Of a stretch of 37,430 nucleotides of DNA, positions 23,501-35,500 are shown one piece after another. The DNA lies in the NCBI GenBank assembly GCA_000969725.1, contig JXSR01S067781.1. The stretch is one strand, 5' to 3'. The notes beneath the pieces are model-generated. The model did no database searches. It was not told where the DNA came from and saw nothing but the letters and a program-made list of their open reading frames with translations. Source of the DNA: Ophiothrix spiculata. Its lineage: Eukaryota > Echinodermata > Ophiuroidea > Amphilepidida > Ophiotrichidae. The first letter of the stretch is position 1; each line of letters opens with the position of its first letter. A program made the position numbers and the translations under genes.

Positions 23501-26500
23501 GCTTAAAATCAGTTTCTTTTGCATTGATTCAAATGTCGCACTTCTCCTAATATCCTCTGTTTCTATAGACTGAGTTGATAATTTGATTTGTGAGTTGCAT
23601 ACTAGATTTAAACATGATAATGAATATCAAAAACATGGCATTATTTTTCATATCTATTTGGGCAGTACCTAGATGTTCTAATAAAACTATTCTGAATGTT
23701 CAAGTATTTAAATATAATGCACGTTTCTTTTACCACTTTGAAATATGAAACAGTTATTAAAGCTCACCTTGCTTGTCTTCCTCCATTGACCATCTGATTA
23801 ATGAATTACCCACTTCAACTAGGATGTCAAATGCCAGCGCCCTGGCTTTGGAATTCACTTCTTTGGTACACAAGATAATCTCTGGTAACACTGCCAGTAA
23901 AAACTCTGTATTTTCTTCCTCCTGTCCCTTGATTACATAAAGTAGACATCTAAGTCGAGGCTGCAAAATGGAAATTACAGATATGATATGTATTAATGTG
24001 GTGAAGCTTAAAAATGTCCAGCAGTCACCAAGCTGGACATACCAACATGTTAAATGGCTATTTCTCAGATTTATGTTGATAAAAAGACATGATTGAAGAT
24101 AAATACTTCCTTATCAAGCACTTACCACTATGGTCTCTTATAAAAATAGTCTTTACATGTATCACATGAATAAAATTTTCATAAATCAAAATGTAAAAAT
24201 CTAAAAAACCCATTTACAAAAAAATAGAAAGTGTAAAATGTTTCTTACAGCTTTCGATGAAGGTGATGAGCTAGATAAAGATTTGACCAACACTTCCTGC
24301 AACTCTAGTAGTCTTTCCTTCAGAAACTTCTTATTTCCATCAGAAGTTCCCTCACAGATCTGCTCCAAGATCCGGTAAGCTTTCTTCTGCATGGTGTGGT
24401 CTTTACTCTGTTATAAACAAGCATGAACAATGGAAGTACATGAAAAATTGAAGTATTTATATCATCAATAAAAATATATGTATAATGATAAAACACTTAA
24501 ATTATTTCGATGTTAATCAGGCTCAATTATTTTGGTGAGCCATTAATGGCAACAGAAAAAACGAACAAGCAAACATTTACAAAATTGTAATGTAGTCCAA
24601 AATTATACTATGAAATGAAAAAACATGATCACTGGATATGGATCTGGACTGTAAAATTCCATGTACAAAAGAAATTCACATAAGCGTAGGTATAAGAATG
24701 CCAAACAAACACTGTTTCCCATTGACCATGGTGTTAAACTTGTTTTCAACTCAGCATAAAACCCTGCAGTTTTACATCAAACTAAAACTGAACCTGTTTC
24801 AGAAAATAAAATAACACAATAACTGCACTCCTACCTCTAGTTGAGTTAGCACATATGAGTAAGCTTTCTGGATGTGGTCTTGGTCCAGGTATGGTATCAT
24901 ACCTATGGCTAAGTCCATCAATGCATGCTTGTTCTTCTCATCTGAGTTCAACTTTGTTACCAGTTTGTCCAGGAGGCTACATACAAGCTGCCAAAACAAA
25001 ACAAATTACAATATAATCTTCTAAATGCACATCTTTTGATTTCTTAACATTAAATAAGATTTGTATATAATATCTGTTATGAAACAATGTGATTTTTAAA
25101 GCATTGGTGTCATTATATATATGATATGCATTTAAAATCAAAGTGCGACTTTAGATGCATGCACATACATGATGCAATCCTCTTGAATTTCATTCTAGTA
25201 TCACAAAATGATAATCCTTTTTAGGCAAGCTGTAAATCAAAACCCATATTTAGTGTCCAGTCAGCTGTCATGTTTAAATCTGCTGATGGAACACGAAAAA
25301 TATTTGTTTGTTGAAAATTTCTACAAAATGTTCTGGCTCTAAATGTCTTATGTTCCTATTTGTCAAAGAAAGGGAAAAGGACAGACTTTGGTAGATACAC
25401 TAAAAACAAAAGACCTGAAAATAATCAATTTCTATTGGTCAAGAGCCTGACACGTCATAGACGTGTTTTAGCTGGACTTTTGAAGGTCAATTAAGGGTGG
25501 ATTTTTCACTTGACTGTTTCTGCTCAGCCTGAGCACACATAATTTTGCTTCATTTTGTTTTGTTGCATGCCTCAGTTTTGAATTAATTGTTTTGGAACAA
25601 AATAACTATATTGTACAGACAAAATATTATGTCTAGTCCTAGACTGCAACTAGAAAATTTACAAGAATTTATGGAACAAAATTCGGTACTGGTGACCTAG
25701 AAATTAACCCACAGGTCGGTGAACTGGGCATTGGTTCAGCTAGGTTAGCATTCATCCAGTATCATTGATAGGGCTGCTGTTCAAGCATGAATCAGACAGG
25801 CTCAACAACAAACTACAGGTGGGCAGGAACAATATCAAGTTTGGAATTAGTGACATTCGTGGTCTCAGAGAAAATATAGACGAGTCTATCGCCAAATATA
25901 TAGTTGAATCTGAAAAGAAACCTGCAGAGAGCAATAGAGAAAAATTTTCTGTGGCTATGTCACTTTTGCATGAGAACCTGGATTCAATTAAAGAAAGAAA
26001 CATTTCAAATTAGCAGATAAATCTTAACACGGTTGGAAGGTTGTGGAGGAATACAAACATGGTGTTGGCGAATGATGAGGCTGATGAGAAAAGAATCAAA
26101 GATGTGGTCAGAGCTATGGTAGCAGCTCAGAAAGAAAGTGGAAAGATTCACTCCATACAACAGGCCACAGCCACCTAGCACTTTTCTTAACCATGACCAT
26201 AGTATGGGTCGGAGTCAGTATTCTTTTCGACCCGGTCCGTTCAGATCACCTTATCTAACTTTCAAAATGCCCCGCAGCACAGACAGGTGCTTTAGTTGCG
26301 GGAAAACAGGACACTGGAGAGGCAACTGCCCTGAATTTGCAGCATTCACTAGTAAATCAGAATCTACCAATAAAGGACAAGCTTGTGGGCCTTAGAAGGG
26401 AATTTAGTAGAAAAGGTAAGAAAATTTCATTAAAAATTCTGAGAAAATTTGTTGAGAAAAAGACATGTTGTAATTTGGTTGGTAATTCGTACATATTGAA

Positions 26501-29500
26501 AATACAAAATGTGTGCTGTGCTAAACATTAAATATCATTATTGATGTGGCTCGATTCTGTGTCCAAAAACTATGATATCCTTTTATAGCATGATGTTTGG
26601 ATATATTCATAATTCCAAACTGTGTAATTCAAGTTACGCACCTCGTTGAACGCAAATGTAACAATTTTAAGCATCGTGTCATAGTCGGTCATTTAAGTCT
26701 ATATTATTAATAAACACTATGATATTATAATTCGGCAGAACAATTGGATAATGTTTGCAACAATCAGAATCGGGTTCAACAAAGAGATAAACCAGCCAAT
26801 TCTGATCAGATTCATGTACCGTAGGAGGAACTGCTCTTAACAGTCAACTTTTGGGAAACAGCAACTTTATTTCTCAAGACAATTTCCAGCATCGGTATGA
26901 TTAATTCAATGAATATAATTATTTGATAACTTTCTCCACTCCACCTCAAAGACATTTCAAAAGCAATAAATCTGCCTTAGATAATAAGTCATTTGTTTCC
27001 TATGCCATTACTGGCGAAAGATTTAATATCCAATTGCAAGGAGATTCCAGACATTATTAATCCTTATAAACAGTTTCTGTGCAGGGTTCAGGAAAACAGT
27101 GTTTATTTTAGACCTACGCTATGGTTATCATTTTGTTTGGAAACAAAAAGTAAGCTTTGTATACTGGAAAGTAGCTTTAGAATTTTTTGCCAAAGATCAT
27201 TTCATGTTTTCATTTGATTTAAAGAGTAGCTATCTCCACTTAGAAATTTTTGAAGAGCATCATCAATTTCTTTCTTTTTGGGGGGATTTTGGTGACGATT
27301 TAACATGTTTTTTCTCATTTTCAGTTCTACCTTTCGGGTTGTCATCATCATATATTCACCAAATGTTCAAGGCCATTAGTAAAACATTGGAGACAGAAAG
27401 GTTAGTTGATAGTACTTTTCTTAGACGATGGTTGGTGTTCTGCCAAGACCTACAACCAGTGTAAAGACATTTCAAAATCTGTAAAGTGTTAATCTTATTA
27501 ATTCTGGTCTTGTGCCTAATGTGCAGAAATCGGTATGGGAGCCAACGCAACATATAGATTGGCCTGGCATGTCTCGGGATACAGAAAATGGTACCCTGAA
27601 AATCATTGACAGCAGAGTCTTCAACATATAGAGAATTTGACAAAGAGATTTCCATAGACAACAGCTAAGACAATTGGCATCATTTGTTGGCAAAATTATT
27701 TCTATAGAACCAGTATCGGGTGACATTACCAAACTGAAAACTGAATTTTCCAGCCTAACAATATGTCAGCAACACTACTGGGATAAAATGTTCAAACTGG
27801 CTTCAAATAGTCCAGTCATAGAAGAGATATTTTATTGCAAAGAGAAAGCGAAAGAACATTGTGTAAAACAAGTCTTCGATTATTCTATTCTGCAGGTATT
27901 TTGTTACTCAAGATGCGAGTTAATCTGGTTGCTGAGCACTGGCTCAGCCTGGGGTTATGTGTGCTGACACAGGTAATTTTGATTCCATGAAATGTGTGTA
28001 TAATTGGGAAGAGCAGGAACTAAGTAAGAGCTCCACATGGGGAGAACTAAAGGCTGTAGCACTGACTTTACAAGCCTTTGTTCCAAGAATCAAAAACAAA
28101 TGTGTCAAGGTTTACACAGATAACAAAGGTGTCGAGTCTATAACACAGGAGGGTAGTATGAAATCTGAATTGCTATCATTGGGTGTTCAGATGCCAGCTA
28201 GGCTGATTTTGATGACTTTTTTTTTTGGGGGGGGGGGGGTCACAATGTTTTTTCTCATTCATGTACCAGTTATGGTAGCCATTCATGATAGATAGGTTTG
28301 CGGACAATGGCTACCCCAATTCAACTCAAGATGTTGGTGTCCATCCACTGAGCATGTGGACACTTTTTTCCATGGAGTGAAGAGAACAATTGGCTTGTTC
28401 CTCCAATCAGTCTGGTCATCAAAGCTATTCAACACCTCAAATCATGCAAAGCAAGGGCAACACTGGTTGTGCCGAGCTGGCCTTCAGCTCTATTCTGGCC
28501 GTGTTTGTTTTCAAGAGGCAGTAGTTTTACCAGTGTGGTTGTGGAAGTTATCAGATGCTTCAAATATTTTTGTTTATGAAAAACATAGCAGATCCATGTT
28601 TGGATCCGAGTTCAAAAATGATGTTCTTTGTATTAGATTGGTTTGTTCCAGATAAATTATAAGACACTGGTTTTTGAAAAGTGCAAAGAATTTTTACCCT
28701 ATTCGATATGTAGAACACTGGTTCAATACGTGGAAAATGTTGATCCACTGGAATCTTATACAAATTTACTGAGAAGATTGGCTGAATATTTTTTTAAATT
28801 TCCACTAGGAAGTATATGTATTCAGTACATTAATTTTGATCAAGGTCAGGCGAAAGTAAAAGAGACAAGTGGTTTTTAAATACTTTTGTTCTTAAAGAGA
28901 AAATGTATTCCAATCAACTCTGTCAAAAGTAATAAAGTCATCAAGAGCTGATAGTACTGTCAGGAGGTATAATCCAGCTTGGACAGTTTTTCAAGTATGG
29001 TGTTGTCTTAACCATGTTAATTAATAGTTTGGCCCTGGGAGGTCAAGACATAGCAAGGTATTTAATACATCTTTATAATGAGGGATCTCCGTTTTCTGCC
29101 ATTGAGGGTGCATTTTGTTCAATCAAATGGATGAATGGAAAACACATGTTCAAAACATCACTACTAGTGCAAGATATATCCTTGGCATCCTTCCACGAAA
29201 CATCTCATCGTGTCCATCTGAAGTCAAAGCACGTGCCTACAAAGCTCTCGTCAGACCGAAGTTATAGTACTCATCTGCTGTATGGAATCCCCACCAACAA
29301 GACCAAATAAATAAGATAGAAGGAGTCCAGAGACAAGCAGCTAGATTTTTATAAGATCCACCATGGCCTGGTCAATATACCATTTCCACAATGTGTCATA
29401 CAAAGCAATCCCCAAGTCAGAGCTTCACATGATCTAAGCTACCAACCCATACAGTCAAGAATCAACACCTATAGATACTCCTTCTTTGTCCGCATCATAC

Positions 29501-32500
29501 CAGTATGGAACAGACTTCCAGTCGAAGTGGTTACAGCGCCCTCCATCAGCCATTTTCAAGCTCTGGCTCTACCAGCTCTGACGGAGAAACAACCTACACC
29601 AACCCACCAAAAGCGTTAGTTTAGCATCTTTTTTACTTGCACCAAATTCTTCTTGAGCACCCGTGGCACGTACGCACAGCACTGTATATAGAATCTCCAA
29701 TGTTATGCAGACGCTTTGTTGGAGTAAAATCACTGAAGACTGAAGGAAGTTAAACTGTTCACTTGCTTCATCATTGGACAATCTTTGTGACTCCCAATTT
29801 CATACATCTACTTTTGGACGATTTAAAAAGACTATTAAATTCGCAAATTTTATTCTAATAATTTAAAAGAGAATCGTATCTGTTGTATGTTTTTACTGGC
29901 ATACACTGGATTTTTGAGGTATGATGAATTTTCTAACATTAGGATTTGTGATTTAGATTTCCATGATTCCCATGTAAATATCTTTCTTGAAAGAAATAAA
30001 ACAGACCAATTTTGAGATGGTGCATGGGTCGTCGTGGGAGCAACGGGTAAAGCAACTTATCCAGTTGCTATGCTTCGAAGATATTTGATGTCAGCTGATA
30101 TTTCAATTTCCGATCTTGATTTGCAGGAATATTTGTTTACACCACTTTCCTTCCTGAAATCGCTAAACCAACATTGTTCAAGAGTAGGGAAATTATCATA
30201 TTCCACATGTAGAGATTCTCAAATTTGCCTGGAGACACCGCTTGTGCAATTTTCAAACTCATCAAATGTGTTGAAGACATACAAAAATGGATGGACATTA
30301 ATACATTTAAATTAAATCAGGAAAAGACTGAGTTTTTTATAGCCTCATCAACTCATCATCTCAGCAAAGTCAAGCGCCTCACTATCAACATTGGTGAATC
30401 TGAAATTTATCAAATTCAATAAATCCTAACCATTGGTGTCATATTTGACAATCATATTAACATGAGTGATCACACAACGCAACTCTTAAAATCAGTAAAC
30501 TGGCATATTCAAAACATTTACAAATTCTGTCGTTTTATTACCTGTAACCGTACTGTGCATGCTCTCATACTTTCCAGACTTGACTACTGCAATATACTTC
30601 TCAACAACATCTCAAAGAAAGATCTAAGGAGACTGCAGGTACTTCAAAATAAATGTGCACGTCTTGTTTTAGTCTCACAAAGAATCACTTATAAGACAAT
30701 ATTGTATGTTTTAAAATCACTTCATGGGCTCTAACCCCAGTATATTGAAGCATGCTTAAAGGTCAGATCACGACCAGACTCAATGCCTACTCGTTCATCA
30801 TCTTCAATTATGCTTGAGGTTCCGCGTTCCAATAAATGGGCAGGGGATAGAGCTTTCTCCGTTGCAGCACCTCAGTCAGGGAACAAATTTCCACAAACCG
30901 TGAGAAATGCCTGTAGTTTAAATAGCTTTAAGTCTCTGCTTAAAACCTACTTGTATCCATATTAATTGTTTCTGTTGTAGTGTGTTTTCATATATTTTTT
31001 TATTTTTGTATATTGTGTATGGCACTTTGTAACTTCCTGAAAAAGCGCCTAATAAATGTTGTTAGTATAGTATAGTATACTGGTTTAAACTAGCTTTGTA
31101 CATATAGTCTAAGAGCAGGAGGTGCATCGGCTGCTGCAGCCAAAGGAGTACCTGATACGAATTTTTATAAGATATGGAAGATGGAAATCTGATTCTACCA
31201 AAGATTGTTATATTAAGGAAACACTTGAAAATAAGTTGATTGTCTCCATGAATTTGGGGATTTAAAGTTTTTACTTAATAAATTACATTAAATTGCCTTA
31301 AAATTAAGACATAATGAGATTATAAAGAGATGGTCTTGGAGATATTGTTGAGATTAGTGCAGATGAGTAATTTGATATGTTATGTATGTAATACATTTCA
31401 GGCTTTTTATTTTTGGTTTAAATCAATCGTTCAGGGTAAATTGAAAAATGTTGTATTAACAAATGAATATAGAGAACTTTTGTACTTTGTCTTAAAGCAT
31501 ATTTTGTAACCACACAATTAATTGGTAGATAGTTACGATTTGAAAATTTTTTGCAATGGTATTATTATTATGGGTAAACTTAATTATATTCATTAAATTA
31601 ATTTCTGTAAAGTCATATCAGCAACTTGCCTGTTCTTTATTTGACGCGAAGGGGAGCACTGAGCATACAGTGCTTGTAGCGAAGAATGGTGCTCCTCAAT
31701 ATATGTGCGTGTTATATAATTTTGTACATATATCTTTCGTTGCAGGCTCAAGTGAAATTGTTTCAATTTTATTTTGAGCTTGCTGAATTAGAAATTAATA
31801 ATCAATTTCTATTGGTTAATAAGAGCCTGACACGACATAGACGTGTTGTAACGGGGGTTTTGAATGTTAATTATGGGTGTAGAAGGGTGGATTTTTCACT
31901 TGACTGTTTTCGTAGCCCGAGCACACATACATTTGTGTTTTTAAAAAATTATTAATTTAGAATTTATTTGCTTTTTAAAATAGTATTGTATATCATATTG
32001 CCGTTTTTAATATTGGGACACCAGATACGCACTTTGTCTTCTGCGTTATGTTATTTTGCTCAATTTGCCATGGTGAGTTGTGCCTGTTTCGGTGTCTTTG
32101 TAGTTTTGATGTACTATTTTATATATTGTTTTGCTTTGTACAGCGCTCTGAAAACATGTTGTAGGGCGCTCTACCAAGTATTTTATATTATTATTATTAT
32201 TATTATTATTTAGAATTGTTTAGAATTCTGTTTCTAGGAAATGTGGCAGTTCCATGACAGCATAGAAGCTACAGAAGACTTTGCATTATTAATCTCTATA
32301 GGACAAGTCTTCAGGGATCAAAATAGCTCCAAGCTGTTCCTGAAATTAGACAAAATTGCCAGTAGATATCTAGCCACAGAGTAAGAGTTAAATTAAAACG
32401 AGGGTAGATTTTCTGGTAAGCAATAAATTAACATTGAATTTTTAATTAAATTCTATATACAAGCGACACTAAAGGTATGAAGTCGGCAATGAGGTAAATA

Positions 32501-35500
32501 GGTTCTTAAGACATTAACAGGTTGACCACGGCTGCCAAACACATGTCAGAACTGTAGTATCCATCTAACTTTGTCCAACTCAGTCTATACACTCCCTCTA
32601 TCCGTCCCCAGAAGCATGCAGTGCTCGTAGCGAAAAATGGTGCTCCCCAATATATGTGTATGTTATATAATTTTGTACATGTCTTTTGCAGCTGGCTCAA
32701 GTGAAATTGAAATTGCTTTAATTTTGTTTGAGCTTGCCGAATTAGAAATTAAACATGTTAATGGGAAGTTTTGTTTTTCATTGATCTTAGTAGTGACTAA
32801 ACCACTCACCTGAATATCAGTGATTTTCAAATAGACTTTGATGGTTTCTAATACGGTAAACACCGAGCTGTCTTCTCTGGAATTCCCCGTCGAGTACATA
32901 TTGAAGAGAATAGGCAGGTAGTTCTTAGCAAACTTGGCTATCTCCTTCCTGGCCTCTTCTGTAATCAATATTACATAAACGAACATAAATAATCAGGTAA
33001 ATCCATATTAATCAGACTACACCAAAAAAATCACAAAATTCACAAATGTCAGCAGGTAGTAGGCTATAATATATTCATAGCATTATGAGGAAATAGAGCG
33101 TAGTAAAACAACCAAAAGATAGTAAGCAAGTCATGGGGAATGCTTTAGGTAGTCTTTCAAGAACTACAGGCAACAAGGCTAAGTGTTATCTGGTTATGAA
33201 TAAATTTGAGTTTTTGGAGCTTTGTTTGTATTGTATTGTATTGTTTTGATTTTTGTGTGTGCATTGCATATGAATGCAAAGAAAACTCAATTCATGGCAT
33301 TCAATCAACCAGATGAGACCCATATCCAAACACAGGATGGCACACTTCTCAAAGAAGTCAAGGACTTCAAATATCTTGGAGCCTGGGTCAGAAACAGAAA
33401 ACGATATCAAGATCCGAAAAGCCATGGCATGGAAAGCATGTAACAAGCTCAACACCATCTGGAGCTCAAAATTACCATGGAGTATTAAGAAACAACTTTT
33501 CCAGGCTACTGTTGAAAGCGTGCTCCTGTATGGCTCCGAAACATGGACCATTACAAATAGAATTGGCAAATCTCTGGATGGTTGTTACACTAGAATGTTG
33601 CGAAAAGCACTTGATGTAAGTTGGAAGGCCCACATGAGTAACAAAGAGCTTTATGGTGACCTTCCCAAGATAACAACAACTATCAGAAAGAGGCGACTAC
33701 AGTTTGCAGGACATTGCAAAAGAGGGGAGGGGAAACCTGTTGGTGAACTATTGACCTGGAACCCATTACATGGCAAGCGACTACCTGGCCGACCCGCCAA
33801 GACATTCATCAACCAACTCCATGATGATACTGGCCTTACAGCATCAGAGATGGAAGCCTGCATGACAGAGAGGAGACTTTGGAGAGCTATCATAGGAGTT
33901 CGTCAGCAGACGGATGAATGAATGAATGAATGAAATGTGTGCAATAACATGTAGTGTAACATATATGTGATGTTAGTTTTCCGGGAGTTTCTATTCCCCA
34001 GCCCATGTCTTCTTACAAGTGCAGATTTTGACTATGGGCCGGTCCACATAGAAACTCGCTGAACACTTCTCGAGCAAGGGGTAGTCCTCTCTGGCCAATT
34101 CTGGCCTTTTGACTGCTCCTCCATAATTGTATCTTTGTATTTTTATCAATGTGTTTGTTTGTTTATATTTTGCATGTTTATGGAAATAAAGTTGAATTGA
34201 ATTGAATTGAATTGTGGTACAATGAAGGAGAAGCCTGGCTTAAGCCTGATGCTTTGCACTAGGCCAGGGTCCTTCTAGATGGACTAGCTTTCGGTGATTT
34301 TCTCTGCATTATTATATTACCTGCAAAAAATCTTGTAATTTGCTCCATCTGTCCAATTTTAGAATACAGATCTGAAAAATTGAACTTCCTCATTCAAAAG
34401 ACCCCCCCCCCCCAAAAAAAAAAAAAAAATTCAAAGACAGGTCAAAAACATTGTTCTGCAAAACTTGCAATCAGTTGAGGAAAATCTTAAAAATCTGAAT
34501 CTCATTTGAGTTACACATCATCATTGATTAAAGGAAAATGTTCTTTTTTTTTTAAGGTTTTCATAAGAAGACATACATTTCTACGGAAATCAAAACTAAT
34601 TTTCGGGACTACTATTTCACAACTTGAGATTAACTGTGATTCAAGACAAGTGCAATGTCAATATATTTAAATAAACCCTTAAATTTTTCGAGGGGGGGAC
34701 GGACCCCCTCAAAAAATCAAGAAGAAAGAAAGAAAAGGAAAGGAAATTGTAAATTTTCCCTTTGTTTTGATCCTTTGAATATTAAAAATCAAAAAAATAT
34801 CATAATTTTCCTCCGACGATTTTTGCTCAAAAAAAATTAACCGTCCCCCCCTAAAATTTCAACCTTCCGCCGCCAATGGTGGTCAGTGAACACCTGAAAA
34901 GTGTGCGGAGTCCGTGTTGAATTACAAATCAGGGAGGTATAGTGCACTATAAATCCCCTGTATTTATTTATTTAAAGGTAACAACAATTAACTACACCAA
35001 TAACTTCTTACCATTCTCAATATTAGATGTTATGATGTTCCTCAATGCAGCACACACATCTGACCTTAGATCAGCCCGATCACTTAACGCTGATCCAAGG
35101 ACACGAGCTACACCCTTGAAAGACTCTTTGACATCTGTAGCACCCTTGCAGAAACCAGGGAGGAGTGACCATATTTGGAATTGCAGAACATCATAGGTTT
35201 TGCTTTCTACTTTGCGACCTTGTTGTTCACACTCTAGAGCTGGTACAATTAAGGAGAGAAATAGAGTTTACTATTTTACAAATAAAGCAAATTTACTTCT
35301 TCAGTTTGGTCTTACTTTGCTGTCCTTTATAGCGCCAATTTAAAAGTTAGAAAAGAATACTATGCAAGATTATCTACATTAAAGGTCAGCATACCGGAAT
35401 CATATAATTCCTGCACAGAGTGCTTTGAATGACAATAAAATTTGGATAATTATGTATGCTGTCATTCATTCATTTACAGCAAATAGGAGTGTACAATTCC

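Larger units (their letters stand above)
25420..32751 (+). mobile_element. Degraded Ngaro/PAT-like tyrosine-recombinase retrotransposon with nested insertions
   Basis: Split direct repeats lie in the order A1 (25,420-25,548), ORFs, B1 (31,661-31,796), A2 (31,797-31,936), B2 (32,611-32,751). B1 and A2 abut, as expected if the internal copy equals the junction made when B2 and A1 join in a circular intermediate. Between them, in order, are a gag-like zinc knuckle, reverse transcriptase, RNase H and tyrosine recombinase remnants. Subtracting two LINE inserts and the A2-B2 insert leaves about 5.1-5.2 kb, a reasonable length for this group. All frames carry shifts and stops. The element occupies nearly the whole 7.8-kb intron, antisense to RRP12. 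Ngaro-type elements integrate by recombinase and normally leave no target duplication; none is seen. Confidence 0.85.

Noticed and set aside
24018-24042. 8-bp hairpin TGTCCAGC/GCTGGACA in an intron
   Set aside because: Too short to stand out in 37 kb; no associated feature.
25752-26003. Minus-strand open frame opposite the gag remnant
   Set aside because: Antisense shadow of the plus-strand gag-like frame.
28217-28239. T10-G13 homopolymer as a regulatory or frameshift site
   Set aside because: It lies in a dead RNase H remnant and is better explained as decay or sequencing slippage.
33186-33569. Minus-strand open frame of 127 codons
   Set aside because: Antisense shadow of the truncated LINE at 33,255-33,930.
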